Source: Heterodera schachtii
Taxonomy: Eukaryota > Nematoda > Chromadorea > Rhabditida > Heteroderidae
Length of the DNA: 64,000 nucleotides
Direction: 5' to 3'
NCBI GenBank assembly: GCA_023374025.1
Contig: SIJG01000008.1
Coordinates: forward strand, 2,244,057-2,308,056
The notes under the pieces were generated by a model. It had not been told where the DNA came from. It searched no databases and was given only the letters and a program-made list of their open reading frames with translations. Of this stretch, positions 46,501 to 58,630 are shown in pieces; within the stretch, counting starts at the first letter, position 1, and each line of letters opens with the position of its first letter. The position numbers were made by a program, and so were the translations under genes.

Positions 46501-47903
46501 ATTTTTTGGACTGGGAAAACCGGGAAAAACCGGGAATTTCCCGGTCCCGGTCAAAACGGGGACTTCGGTACTGAGTTGTACTCAGTTGTCCGTGTTTTGG
46601 TCCCGGTCCCGACCAACCCTAGTACAAATGAATAAAAATTCAAATAAATTTTTCAACAAAATATTACATGTCCCAATTGAATTGCTGCAGTTGTTGCTGC
46701 TACTGCTCGTGGTGACCACGGACAATTGGGTAGTGGTGTTTGTGCTGTTGTTTTGGTTGTTGTTCAACAGTTGCCGTGTGTACTCCTCGTAAAGGCGCAC
46801 TGTGTTCAGCTCCATTTGCGGGTGTCCGCCAAGTGATGAAATTCCGCTTGAAATGCCTCCGGCGTTGGGCACTTAAAAATTTTAGAGAAAATTGGAGATA
46901 ATTATTAAATAATTAGATAGAAATTTTGAAAAATATGTAAATGCCAAAAAGTATAAATTCATGATGATTTTTTTTTGTACAAAACCAATTTTACAGTTAA
47001 AAAAATATTTTTTAATTTTCCAGGGGATCAAGAAAAACCCTGGCGGCGAAATACGAGATCCTACTTGATCTAATCACCGGATTCCTTTTTAAAAATAAAG
47101 CTTTTTTAAAAAGAAAAATGTCGGGGTCATGACAACTCGTACAAAAGCAACTCGTACATAAGCCTAGGCTAGGCCTAGGCTTTAGCCTAGGCCTAAGCTT
47201 CAGCTTGCTTGGGCCTAGGCTTATGCTTGATTTTGTAAGTTTTTTTTACCCTACGATTTTGCCTGTGTACGAGTTGTCATTAGCCAAAGGGGACCGTAAT
47301 CCAAATTTGTGTTTCCTAATAAAAAGTGGATTTTACTAATTAATAAGTTAAATTTAAAAAAAAAAATTAATTTTCCCGAAATCACAAAAATCCATGTACT
47401 TTGCTGAAAGATACTTGTCGACCCTGATGATGCTGTCGATGTTGTTGCTGAACATGAGGAATCCATCTGCTGACTGACCGGTGGACCGTGCGCAATTGGA
47501 AATTCTAAAAACAAAAATTTTCAGAAAATTATAAATTCAGAATTTCCCAACCCGTACCCCCAATAGGTGGCAATGTTGTTGTAGTGGCATATGATGAAGC
47601 CATGGTCAGCAAGCCTGGTGCCGGTCCAGGACTGCTGCTGCTGCAAGCCGGTGGCACCGCAAAGTGTTGGCCACCACCGACGATGCCAATTCCGTCAATG
47701 CCGCCAATGCCATTGTTGTTGATGCCAATACCGGTGCCGTTAATGCCAATACCATCAATGGCATTGTTGCTGATGCCAATGCCGTCAATGCCATTGTTGC
47801 TGATCCCAATGTCGTCAAGGCCGGTGCCATTGTTGTTGCTGTTGCTGTTGGCATTGCTCGTGCCGATTGTGCTGTTGTTACCCTCCACTGGGGCGGCCTC
47901 CAT
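40492..47903 (-). CDS. GATA-type transcription factor (ELT-1-like), about 17 exons
   Basis: A DNA-binding regulator of (A/T)GATA(A/G) sites. The C-terminal finger is complete across 43238-42978: [44 protein letters not shown], followed by [11 protein letters not shown] first finger is recognisable at 44570-44290 (RECISCG ... GYAICEPC) but lacks the LWRR helix start. Supported exons upstream: 47903-47558, 47504-47415, 46871-46668, 45807-45618, 45317-45214, 45145-45044, 44680-44530; downstream: 42143-41932, about 41391-41254, 40960-40492. They encode Asn/Ser/Gln/His-rich low-complexity sequence. Two junctions are irregular: exon 8 to 9 (phase) and the acceptor before QTRKRK (no AG). ATG at 47903 is the first in frame. 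Confidence 0.88.
41719..41841. mobile_element. Small palindromic MITE in a GATA-gene intron
   Basis: TACCGTATTTCTTCGATTATA on the left and the near complement TATAATCGAAGAAGTACGGTA on the right, with poly-C and poly-G interior. About 123 bp, non-coding. Confidence 0.8.
42180..42765. other. Very AT-rich GATA-gene intron
   Basis: About 590 bp of TTTAAATTTAATTTATTT-type sequence with no feature beyond splice sites. Confidence 0.6.
46433..46621. mobile_element. hAT-like MITE, TAGGGTTGG family, copy 2, perfect 8-bp TSD
   Basis: 189 bp, TAGGGTTGGTCGGGACCGGG to CCCGACCAACCCTA, flanked by GTACAAAT at 46425-46432 and 46622-46629. It sits in GATA intron 3, 46 bp from an exon. It is closely related to 4451-4647. 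Confidence 0.93.
47129..47280. mobile_element. Palindromic element with ATGACAACTCGTAC tips
   Basis: About 152 bp in GATA intron 2. The left tip ATGACAACTCGTACAA pairs with the right GTACGAGTTGTCAT. The interior repeats TAGCCTAGGC/GCCTAGGCT. The AACTCGTAC word links it to the 13.6-kb foldback element and the TAGGCTTAAGC patch to the 5.2-kb element. Confidence 0.75.
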
Positions 47904-50430
47904 TTTTTAGTGTTAAAACTAGCAAAAATCTTATCAAAAAATTCGCCATATTTTTTTATCAAAATCAAATTTTGCCGACCCCAGAGCGCCGACCCTTTTA
48001 TCATTTTAAAGGCAATTAGGGTTAATGGGATAGATAGTATTTCAACAGATAAAGGTTGGGTGGTGATGATGATGATATGATAGTTTTCAGTTCTCAAGAC
48101 ACTTAATTACTCTCCTCCTCCCACTCTTGAGATATTGTGATGCTTTTGGCTGCGCTTTATCAAACCCAAAAATGGCCCCTCCGGCGTTTTTGGGCGGGGG
48201 CGGGAGAGATCAAAGGGAAAATTGTTGTGGACAACAAAATGACAGCAACAACAACAACAACTTCAAGACGTACACACACACATATGCATTATCATCAGCA
48301 CCAGCAAAATTATCATTTTTCTAATCGCTGATTTTGTTGGACAAGATTTATCAGCACCCACACACACCCAACGGTTCAATTTTTGGGGGGTATATCAGTG
48401 TCAGTGGTGGTGGTGGACCCCGGGGAAAAGTGCCGATAAATTTTTCGACTCGCCCACCCCCATCATTTATAAGTAATTATGATTTTATTAATCATTTTTC
48501 ACATTTTCTACGCCCAGCAGTGGTGATTTACCCCAATTTTTTGTTGTCCTTATTTTTCTGTCAGGAAAATTTTCTAAAAAATGCAAAAAAAAAAAATTTT
48601 TAATTTTTAATTATTAATTTATTATTTAATGTTTTGGACATGTAAAATCAGTCCATTTTGATGAGGAAAGTACAATTTGTGATGATGATGATTGAGAGAG
48701 GAAGAAGGACTCTGTGCTCTTCTCATCGTCGTCATAAGCCAGCGGTGATGAAAGAAGAAAAAGAAAGGATGGTCCCACCCACCAATTGGCGTTGATTGGT
48801 TGCCCAAAAACTTCAAATTTTTCCGTACAAATTACGGTATTCTTTATTGGTAAAATTAAAAAAAATATTTTACAACTCTTTTTGGGAATTTTCTTTATAT
48901 ATTTTCATTTAAATTCCATACAAATTATGGTATAATTATTATTTAATTCAAATAAAAAAAAAAGTATTTTTTACAACTATTTTTGGGGGAAATTTTTAAT
49001 TTTTTAAAATACTTTCAAAATACATAAATACTTCAAGCATTTATTCCCAAACATTTTCAAATTTACGCATGTGCCAATTTTTGAGGGCCTTGCCCATTTT
49101 GGCATGGCCATTCCGGTACCGCTTACAAAAATTTCCTTTTTTTTTTACCTATTTCACTAATAGTCCCCCAACCTGCTCAACATACTTCCACAAATTAACA
49201 ACAAATTTCAAGCACGGCATTCACACAGTACCACTTCAATGGCCAACAATTAATGTCTAATTGAAGCTACAATACTCCTAATTGCTTACCACGCAGCAGC
49301 CGACAATTAGCGGCTAATTGAAGCTATTACAGTACCACTAATTACCCTCCCCTCCCCCATCGCCTCATGTGACTATGAGGCCATTTTAGATCGATCAACA
49401 GCAGCAGTGATCATCATTTTTCGTTTTGCTACCCTCCCAAAATATTTGCCATCCCAGCAAATAAAATTTCCTCCATTTTTTCATGGCAAAAAGTGGTGTG
49501 GGGCTCATTAACCGACGGACGGAAAGAATCCGTCCCCCCCCCCCCCACAAAATCACCGCCATTTTCTTCCAATTTCTAAGATGATGATGATGATTTTGAT
49601 AGTAATGATGCCCCCTTCCCCCTCATCTCATCCCTCATTAGTCCGTCTCCCCCACATAACTGATAAGAAATTATTATTATTATTATGGACACAAAAATTT
49701 CCCCTGATTTTTTTTTGATGTTTGCACAATTTATGTGTGCCTTGGGTGTGCGGTGTGTGATTCGTTGTTAATAATACCATCATTTTGTACATACAGTCCA
49801 ATCGAAATGAACGGAATTCTGAATGCTAAGGCTTTAGGGAGTGGGGTTATGAGAAAAATATTAGAAACAATTTATGGGAAAAGTAACAAAAAATTTGCGT
49901 AAGTTTCAAAAACGCGGAAAAAAACAGGGCCACTTTTTTTTGGTCTAAATTTCGTCGTCTTTTGATGTGTTTTTTTTTAGAACAGAAACACTGATTTACG
50001 AATTTAAATGAAATTTATTAATGAATTTTGTGCCAGATCTAGGTTTTCCCTAAAATTCTGTATTTTGGGCCGAGGTTTTAAAATGGTTAAATTTTCTAAT
50101 GAGTTGTGTGAGGGGGGGGGGGGGGGGGGAGTGTGGCGGTACTGAATAGGAAGCGCGGGGGGGGGGGAGTGTGGCGGTACTGAATAGGAAGCGCCTGGGA
50201 CATTTTGGAGATTTACTGTGATTTGTAAATAGTTTTTTAGCAATTTTTTTTTTGGAAAACTCAGCAAAAATCCAACTCAAAATCGCGGAAAAAGCGTCGA
50301 TTTGGCCTCCCACAATGCGGCAAATGCCGCTTTTCCGTTACAAAATAAAAAAAAACACTGTTTAGGCGTCGCGCGCTATATTTAACAAAAAATAATAATT
50401 GTTACATCGAAAATGTTTAAAAAATGGAAG
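47904..50430. other. Upstream region of the GATA gene, no coding gene supported
   Basis: Promoter-proximal region for the minus-strand GATA gene, plus AT-rich DNA. Short open frames (for example near 48130-48330 with CA repeats, 48334-48600) have no splice or motif support. Repeats of TACAAATTAYGGTATT occur at about 48827-48930. Confidence 0.45.
50108..50200. repeat. 46-bp tandem duplication with poly-G
   Basis: A G-run, then AGTGTGGCGGTACTGAATAG and GAAGCGC, occurs twice in direct repeat (first G-run about 50111-50129). Confidence 0.85.
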
Positions 50431-50457
50431 AAAAATTGAATGGGATCAACCACTTAC

Positions 50458-50609
50458 CAATTCTGGTCATATTTGCCACTGTTTCCGGCCCATGCCATCG
50501 TCGCCATCGCTTTGAACGTGCCGAAAAGTGTCGGCGGCAAATTTTGTCCGTTAATCAACGAATTTGCCAATGGCAAGCAGTGCCAAATGGGGCGGCATTT
50601 CCTTTGACG
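50458..50609 (-). CDS. Orphan internal exon, product unknown
   Basis: A 152-bp segment bounded by an acceptor (ATTTTAG|CG) and a consensus donor (AATTG|GTAAGTG) on the minus strand. The frame with NGQNLPPTLFGTFKAMATMA and WAGNSGKYDQNW is open, but no neighbouring exons could be joined. It may belong to a gene whose other exons I did not recognise. Confidence 0.35.
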
Positions 50610-50639
50610 CTAAAATTTGAATTTGTAACAATAGCATAT

Positions 50640-51319
50640 GAATAATACACAATTTTGAAAATTTTAGTAATAAACAGCCATTTGTTCAATATTTAATTTA
50701 AATATTCTTAACTCAATATAATTGCTTTTTAAATTTCATTTTAATATATAACAGAAATTTTTTTGAATCTTAATTATAAACATGCATTATTTAATATATA
50801 TTTATAATTCCGTTAATTGTTTTTTCAAATTTTCCATTTTTGATAATATAAATTATAATTTTTATATAAAAAATAACATTTTTTAACATTTATTTAAATA
50901 TTCATAATTCAAATTTATAATTAAAACATCCATTTTTTGAATAATTTAATTTAAAATATTCATAATTCGATTAAAGGGATTGCACTTTTTTTTATAATTA
51001 TATAATTATCAAACATCCATTTTTTGATATTTAATTTAAATATTCAATCATTAATTAATTAATTTTTTTTCAAAATTTTCCCTTTTCCAATCCATGCACA
51101 TTCATTTGTTTATTATTGTTCAAACACCAAACAAAATCAGCACACATTAAGTGGTTTGTAAATTGAGTTAAAAACACAGACAAAAAAAATACAAAAGCTA
51201 CAAAAAACGTGTGAAATTTGGTATTGCAAAAAAAAAGCACGCAAAAAGTGAATATTACAATGGTGTATTTCGGCATTTTTTTCAAATTATTATCATTATT
51301 TGTTTGTGTGTTTTCCGTC
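50640..51319. other. AT-rich spacer, nothing recognised
   Basis: Downstream of the ground-like gene. Repeated TTTAATTTAAATATTC words only. Confidence 0.5.
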
Positions 51320-54300
51320 AAATCCACATTGAGTAATGACGTGGTGACAATTCATCCGCAGTAGAAGCAGCAGCAACAGCGTGTGGCAAAAGTGGCCCAA
51401 CAAATGGTGCCGACGCCAGCGGCGTGTTTTCACGTTTTTGACGGATCTGCAAAAAAAATTGCGTGTTAATTCAAATTAGCCACACTAATTGGTTTAATTG
51501 CATTACCGCAGTGGCCGGATATGTGCCACCAGTGCGGGGCGATGCGACCACATTAGTGGGAGTTCCTCCGCTTAAAAAACAAAAATTTGTTGACTCGTTA
51601 AAAGCAATTAATTTTTAAATACAAATTTTAATACTTTTTTTTAAATATATTTAATGGAGAAAAAATAAATTGGCGCTAGAGCAATGAAAACTTATTTCTG
51701 AGATTTTCGTGGTCCATGATTATAAATCTGACATCTCATTTAACCTAACCAATTACAACTTCCTGACCTAGATTTAACAAAAAAATTTAAACCAAAAATT
51801 ATAATTTTCGGCATTTTGTTCGAGTTCAGGTTCGGGATTAGAAAATTGATCAAAATTGGTGTCAGATTCCTGATCAGACACCCCAAAAACCCTCTAGAAC
51901 AGGTTTTCACGAGTTTTTATATAAAAATAATTCTGCAAATCAAAAGGGATCCCTCCCTCCCTTTGATTTTTAATAATTTTCAAAAATATCCACTTTCCAA
52001 ATAGCTTCGGATCACTTAAAAATTAATTACCCTCCATTTGAATTTGATGATGATGATTGGTCTTGTTGGTAATTTGTTGCTTCGGACTAAAATAAATTAA
52101 AAATTATTTAATATAATTTTAATTTTTTAAATTGCCTGATCCTTATTCAACACTTGATCCACATCTTTGACCGTTCCATATGCTAACAAATACCTTAAAA
52201 AAATTGAATTTTATATTTTGTCAAAAAAAAATAATTAAAAAATAAATCACTTTTGGAATATTTAAATTAATTTTATTAAGACCCTTTTAATGTAAAATAT
52301 TTATTTAGGATTTAAGTAACTCGATCAAAAATTATTTTATTTTTTTAAATTAAATTTAAAATTTACTTTCCGCCCAACTCCACTTTACAGACCAAATCGC
52401 TATAGAAATGAATCTAAATTAAAACAATATTATTTTTTATTTTAAATATTTATTTTGTGATAACTTTTTGTGCAAAATCGTCAAAGGCTGCCACAGTTTC
52501 GAATGAAGTATTAAAGCTAAAAAAATGCAAATTAAAAATTTATTTCAAATTAATTTAATAAATAAAAAACAGTCAAATTACAAAAAAAAAGAGTAATATT
52601 TTAATTATAAATAAATTTTTTAAATTAAATAAAAAAAAATATAAAAGAACTTACCGCTCCTCAGCTTTGATCTGCAGATGCAATGCAATTGCATTAATGT
52701 TGCCTGAATATATATTTTATTTTAAATTTTCCTAAAAATTATTTAATTATTTTCGAAATTTATTTTTAAATAATTTATTTATTTTACATGTATGAAATTT
52801 TGGTTTTGATTCCAAGTCGGTGTACGTCTCAACCATGAGGTCATTGAGTGCTAAAATGGAAAAATTTCGAAAATTAAAAATATTTCCTTAATTGACACAA
52901 CTTTCATAAAAAAAATGCGATTGAAATTTTCAAAAAATTCCGTAAAATAAATTTTTGACCGGGATTGCAGCACGGATAACCGGTGGGATTGTGGAAACAG
53001 GTGGCTAATGGCAGCGGCATCCGAGGCGGGTAATAATAACGATGGGCCTAATTAGACAAAATTAGTTTTAAATAGTTGGCCAAATTTTCTTTTACATCAT
53101 TTAATGTTGGCAGATTTTTGCTGTTTATTGTTTGATAATGAGTGCCCTGAAATTAAAAAGACAAATGAAAAAAATATATTATAATTAAATTATTTTGTTT
53201 TATTTATTAATATTTTACAATGGTAAATTTGTGTGTTTTTTTTTCATTTTTGTGTGTTGTAATGTGTTTTTGTGGTATTTGTGAATTTGTAAACTGTGTT
53301 TTTTGGTTTTGAATGTGTTTTCGGTTAGGTTTTTGTATTTTTTTTTAATATTTATGTGTTTGCGTGTGTTTTTTGTATTGTGAATTTCTAAAATGTGTAT
53401 TTGGTTTTTGATGAATGTGTTTTCGGTTATGTTTTGTGTTTTCTTTGCTATTTGTGTGTTGTAATGTGTTTTTTGTATTTGTGCGTTTGTAAAATGTGTT
53501 TTGGTTTTCGTGAATGTGTTTTCGGTTTTATTAGTCATATTAGGCCATTGTAATAATAAATTGTGTTTTAGCGTGCCATTCAGTTTTTTGAATGGTAAAA
53601 AGGGTGCAATTGTGTGTTATCATTTGTTGTTTGTGCATGTGTTTTTGTGCGCTTAACCTTAACACCTTGCGGAAGTGCCGTAAAATACCTGAAAATACAA
53701 AAATATTAAAATTGTGTGTATTTGCGCATTGGTATGATACTTTCCAAGACCGCCAAGTGCAGTGCCCGCCGCAGGCGGCGGCGTCACTGCTTGCTGCGCT
53801 GCACCACCTCCAGCAGGTCGAGAGCCACCTTTTTTCTTGAACAAATTTAATATAAAAAGATAATTATTAGCAAAATAATATAAATTTATTAATTTTTAAT
53901 TACCGGTTTCTTGATGTATGCCCAAGAATGGTCTCCTGGTCCGCCTCTTCCCTTGCACCGCTGCGTGTTGCACGGTGCCGATCCGGCAGGCTGCGCTTTT
54001 GTGCGTGTACTCGGCGGTTTCACTGATGGCGGCGATTGTTCGGCCGCCGTTTGCTCATATTCGGGACCAATTGAGCCCCTCGATTTGCTGACAGATGCTT
54101 AAATATAAATAAAGAAATGTTTTTTTTATCAAAATTTTTTGATATATACAATAAAAAATATATAAAATTAATTCAAATTTCACGCACAAATTGATCGCGT
54201 CGGTGCAGCGTAGGATTGCGCTGCATACACTCGTGGTGCATCAGTTCCCGCTGGCCGTGGACCGGACGCATATTCAGTGCTTGGTGCAGTATGACCAATA

Positions 54301-55885
54301 ACCCTGTGCGCGTTTTCAGAATACGGCGAATATTTTTCAAAAAATTCGTTTATTAAGTGCAAGTAGTGTGGATATGAGTATGAGTCCTTTTTTTCAGAAT
54401 TAATTAAGTGTGCATGCATGTGCATATGAGTCCTTTTTTTCAGAATTAATTAAGTGTGCATGCATGTGCATGTGTAAATTGCAAGCGTGATGCATGCGCC
54501 CGCTTTGCATGCCTGTGCGAAATGCGTGCTGCTGCTGCTGGGCTATGCATGCCTCCTCCGCTAGCTGCATCAGCTTGCACAAACCCGGCTTCCCTGGGAC
54601 AACGCCGTTTTGCACGCCGTTGCTCCAGCACATTTTGTGCTGCAGTGGTTTGCAGTGCCGGTTGTTGTGGTGGTGCATTATTGTGCTGTGCCGTTTGCGC
54701 GGGTGTTGCATTTTTTCGTTGCGACACCTCTTTAGTCTGCCAGAGGGCAGGGCAATTTTTTTGAAATTTTTGAAATTTTTTATTAAATTTTTCTTTTACG
54801 CCATCTTCGTCGCCTGCTGGGGCAGGCTGGGCCTCGGAGGCCGAGCCGTAGCTGGACGGTGCGGCTGCAGCAAGCTTTGTCGCCCCATAATCGAACGCCA
54901 CATGAGGAGAGGCCTACGAAAGAGGGGGTCATAAAATTTTTAAATTTCGAATTCCGGATTTTGCCCCCCCCCCTTATTTATGCCAAAAAATTTTTCAATT
55001 TAAAATTTCTATTTTTTTTTTTGCCTGAGGCGCGGCTACCGCAAAACTCTGCTGCTGCTGATGCGGATGAGGAGCTTGAATTGGAGAAGCGGCAACAACA
55101 TTCTATTTTTGTTAAATATTTTAGAAATTCCAAAATTTTTCAATTTTTTATAAATTAATTATTTTTATTCCACCGTTTCATCACGAAAATTGTTGTGGCC
55201 ATGTTGAATAATTGTCGGTCGTCCACCACCAATTGGGTGAAAATGGCGCCGAACTGATTGCGCAAATGGCACTAAAAATTGAAAAATTGTTTTGATTTTA
55301 ATTATGTAGGTATAATATAAAAAAATATTTGAAAATATTTAAAAATTACATTTTTCGATGAAATTTAAAAATTAAATGGAAAATATTAATTAATTTTTTA
55401 AGAAGATTTTATATATTTTCACAATTATAAAATATTTTCTATTATTTGCACAATTTCTATTATTTTTTCTTTTCTATTTTTATTAATTTGCGATCATTAA
55501 TTAATGCGTGTGATCAATGGACCGTTCGATCGCCGATAAATAAAATAATGCACACAATACGCTAATCAAATTAGCATCATTTAGCTGCTAATTTGTGATG
55601 GAATGGCCACCCATGGGAGAAAGGATCCTATTTTTAGTGAATGGACTTTTAGGCTCAGAAAAACCCTGAAATTGTCACTAAAAATAAATAATTTTGGGGC
55701 TAGAAGAAATTAAGGAATTTTTTTTGAAATTTTTGGGCACGGAAAAACTCACTTTTGGCACTGTCATCAGCAGCTTCTGTTTTTGAACACAGTTGGCACA
55801 GCAATGAAAGGCATAATAATAGTGCCATTGCCCAAAAATGGCATTTCCAATGAGAAAAAATGAATGCTTCTCCCCCAGTTGTCAT
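51320..55885 (-). CDS. Ground-like domain secreted protein (hedgehog-related family)
   Basis: Nematode-specific extracellular protein. First exon 55885-~55752 encodes a signal peptide (MALLLCLSLLCQLCSKTEA; alternative ATG at 55828). A chain of Pro/Ala/Gln-rich exons follows (55260-55165, 55100-55025, 54915-54820, 54290-54185, 54100-53905, 53840-53740). The ground-like domain then runs over many tiny exons: NPTGYPCCNPGQ (about 52975), LNDLMVETYTDLESKPKFHT, NINAIALHLQIKAEER, FNTSFETVAAFDDFAQKV, HFYSDLVCKVELGG, YLLAYGTVKDVDQ (about 52150). A short tail ends DELSPRHYSMWI at 51320. The paired Cys and the VCKV...YLLAYGT ending fit grl/ground-like domains. Exon edges outside the domain are approximate. 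Confidence 0.82.
53215..53545. repeat. GTGTTTT-rich ~120-bp tandem repeat
   Basis: Two to three copies of a unit containing GTGTGTTGTAATGTGTTTTT, then GAATGTGTTTTCGGTTAG. It is intronic to the ground-like gene. The Lys/Thr/Asn-rich minus-strand open frame over it is an artefact. Confidence 0.85.
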
Positions 55886-55889
55886 TTTT

Positions 55890-56789
55890 TAATAAATTTT
55901 GGCTAAAGAAATCTGAGATTGTTTAAAATTTGTTAGAAATATGTTGGAGACTCTCGGGTTTATATTCAAAAATTATTTCCAATTTTTGTCGAAAAACTAT
56001 CGAATTTTCTAGCAGCGGAATATCAATTTTCCTTTTTTATAATTTCAATTTTTTGGAAAACATTGAAAATTTGAAGGATAGGGATTAAAAAATTGAATTT
56101 TTTAAAAATTTTGGGATTTCATTTAAATTTAAACCCCCAAATAGAAGTCCTTCGCGGATTTTCGGCTTGCCGAATGAACTTTGTTGGGGTAGTAATGAGT
56201 GCTTCGCTCCAGCGCCAATTAAAAATGACCACCGATCGCACCTTTTCTTTTCATGGGCGGTCGGCTTACAAATTGGCACTCATTTGGGGGGGGGGAGGGG
56301 GTGGAAAAACAACATTTTCAAATGCAAAAACTTGTTGAAAAACGGGTTTTCAACTGGAAATTTTGGTGGGAAGATGCCCTTTTGCATAGAAAAAGAATTG
56401 AAAATTTTAAAAGTGTCAAAAATTCGGAAAAAGAATTAATTACATATTCTGAATTATTAAAAAATAAAATCCAAAATTTGACTTAAAAGCAATTAAACAA
56501 TTAATTTTTGTCCAAATTTTTACAAAATTGGCATTCTGTTGCGCCCTTTTATGTTCAACATAATAAATTAGCGAATGATGAATGAATGAATGATTGGCTT
56601 TAATGTGCTGCTCCGTTCGGCGGGCGGTTGCCCGGCAATTACATAATTAATGAGTGTTAATGATGCTTAATGAGCGTGTGGAGAGAGAGCCATCCCTGCC
56701 CACCCGCCTCTGTTGTTCCCGCCAGCAGCAGAAGCCGATGATCAACGCCCCCGGGGGCAATAATTTTTTGCGCATTTAGCGAAAGCCAA
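55890..56789. other. Spacer upstream of the ground-like gene, no gene seen
   Basis: Contains the promoter region of the minus-strand gene and an unassigned stretch with poly-G (about 56287). Short frames near 56093-56480 have no support. Confidence 0.45.
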
Positions 56790-57497
56790 AAAGCATAAAT
56801 TAGCCATGCGCACAAAAATTCATTCGTGTGGGCAATAAACAGGAAAATGAATGAATATGCCCATCCGGGTCCCATTAAAATTTATGAGCATTATTAAAAT
56901 TGTCTTCATGGCTTTTACTTTTTATGAGTATAATAAAAAAAAAAGAGGGAGGCGCTAATGCTAATTAATTAAAAATTAGCATTTTCCGAATGATTTGCCA
57001 ACGTAAATTTTAGAAATTGAATTTATCATCAACAATTTTGCAATTAAATTAATTCTTAGTGAATTAATTTAATTTTGGCAAATAACATTTTGCTAATTAT
57101 CCCCTAAAAATCATTGTTAAACATATTATTATCTTTAGTGGTTTATTAATGTTTAAATTAAAATTAAATCCATCCAATTCCTTTGTTTTTTGAAAAAAGA
57201 ATGACCAAAGATTGCTGAAAAAGACAGGAACCAATAACAAAAAAAAAGAAGGGCTGTTTATTGAAGTGATTATTGGACAATTAATTATGTAATTGCTGTG
57301 CTAATTGTCGCTTCAATTAGCACACTAATTAGCCAATTGTGTCCGCTTGATTTGTTACGTCGTCACAATGCGTTTGCTTTCAAGCGCTATGAAGCATTTT
57401 TGACGGTGAATGAATGTAATATTGTGAACAGCGTTATATTGGATGAGATAAAGCCAAAGAATGCCCCCAGGGGAAAAGCAAAATTGCCGTACAATTA
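56790..57497 (+). repeat. Segmental duplication, copy 1 (partner 61105-62423)
   Basis: Starts AAGCATAAATTAGCCATGCGC and is collinear with 61110-62423 over its length, including ATGCCCATCCGGGTCCC, GCCAACGTAAA, TTTTGGCAAATRACATTT and the conserved tail to CCGTACAATTAAGCG. Copy 1 lacks the 538-bp MITE of copy 2. Confidence 0.88.
57380..57497 (+). CDS. Possible terminal exon or gene remnant (EIKPKNAPRGKAKLPYN), copy 1
   Basis: After a TTGCTTTCAAG acceptor-like site the frame YEAFLTVNECNIVNS then VILDEIKPKNAPRGKAKLPYN ends at TAA (57496). The second copy (62306-62423) keeps the same frame and stop with mostly conservative changes (Y/W, F/Y, C/R, G/E). This hints at coding, but no upstream exon is identified and simple recent duplication explains it too. 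Confidence 0.3.
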
Positions 57498-57504
57498 AGC
57501 GATT

Positions 57505-57680
57505 CATGGCCAAAATGGCATTGGCATTGATTTTGAGTTAAAATAAAAAAAAAACGCAAATTTACATCACAAAATGCCAAGGCAATTTCCGGCCCAAAAT
57601 AATATGCAGAGAATGGCATTGGCATTGATTTTGAGTTAAATAAATCACAAATGCCAATGGCATTGGCATTCATTTTAGTT
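57505..57680. repeat. Irregular repeats of ATGGCATTGGCATTGATTTT
   Basis: Three imperfect copies (about 57517, 57613, 57657) upstream of secreted gene copy B. Purely non-coding. Confidence 0.75.
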
Positions 57681-57879
57681 CAACAAAAGAAGCAAATTTA
57701 CATGCCAAGGCAATTTCATGCCCCAAAAATGTCATATTCATAAATATACACACATGAGATGGAAAATATGCGCAAATGTTATATTCATAAATTATACATA
57801 TGAGATGGCATATGCATTAAATGTGCATTTTTTATGTGTAAACAAATATTAAGCATACGTATTGCGTTGCTGGCAAAAT

Positions 57880-57914
57880 GCTTAGGCGTGCGTGTGCCAC
57901 ATTCATTATAAAAG
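57880..57914 (+). promoter_or_regulatory. Core promoter of secreted gene copy B: TATA box
   Basis: GGCGTGCGTGTGCCAC followed by ATTCATTATAAAAGCG; the TATAAAAG (57907-57914) is 83 bp before the ATG. It is nearly identical to the block upstream of copy A on the other strand (11868-11896). Confidence 0.7.
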
Positions 57915-58527
57915 CGAATTGGAAAATGAGGGAATTAACACAAAATCAAATTTAAAAAAATCATTTCCTAACAAATTGGCCCATTTCTCATCAAAAATGC
58001 TCCTCCCAATCTTCGGCTTCATCTTCATCGTCGCGCTTTCACTGTTTGCCGATGTTGAAGCAGATCAAACAGTCACAATCAGAGCATATTGTCACTTGAC
58101 AGGAGATTATAGTCATGGTACACTACTCCCAGTCTGGGACGTAAGTCATTTTCAATTTTTTTAAATTTTTCAATTTTTCGCATCCCTTCTCGTCAATTTT
58201 CTACATTTGTTGTAGACACAACCGGACGCCATTGAGATCGTTTTGTAGAGCTCATCGAGCTGTACAAAAAAGCCGCTGGTACCGGCAAGCTTAGCTTGGG
58301 TTGGCCATCGACAGGGTCGGGGGCGAGGCTGAGGGTCCTCCGGCAGATGTGCCCGACCCATGACAGGCTCCAAATGAATGGATCGAGAACCGGACCCGGC
58401 CTGGGAGATAGCCCATGAAAAACTGAACAAAAAATTGTTCTTAACCGGGCCGGTCCGGGTTCCGGATCAGGCACTTTTGGTGCCCCGAAAGTGGTGCGAT
58501 CGGCTTCCGGAAAATGACCAATCAATC

Positions 58528-58574
58528 ACTGAGTTTTTTTCGCATCGCCCAAACTGAGTTTTTTTCGCATCGCC
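58528..58574 (+). repeat. 25-bp tandem repeat, left part (split by a retroelement)
   Basis: CACTGAGTTTTTTTCGCATCGCC units. The array resumes at 59512 with three further copies. Confidence 0.85.
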
Positions 58575-58630
58575 TGTTGTGACTGAGCTGTAGACCATTC
58601 GGCCGAATGGTCTACAGCTCAGTCACAACA
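58575..58630. repeat. Perfect 56-bp palindrome at the retroelement's left end
   Basis: The 28-bp arm TGTTGTGACTGAGCTGTAG then ACCATTCGG is followed at once by its exact complement, centred between 58602 and 58603, with no spacer. Confidence 0.95.

Noticed and set aside
47584..48080. Plus-strand frames opposite GATA exon 1 (Met/Pro- or Ala/Val-rich)
   Set aside because: Antisense shadows of the Asn/Gly/Ile repeat in the GATA N-terminus.
53215..53538. 107-codon Lys/Thr-rich frame on the minus strand
   Set aside because: It covers the GTGTTTT tandem repeat within an intron of the ground-like gene.
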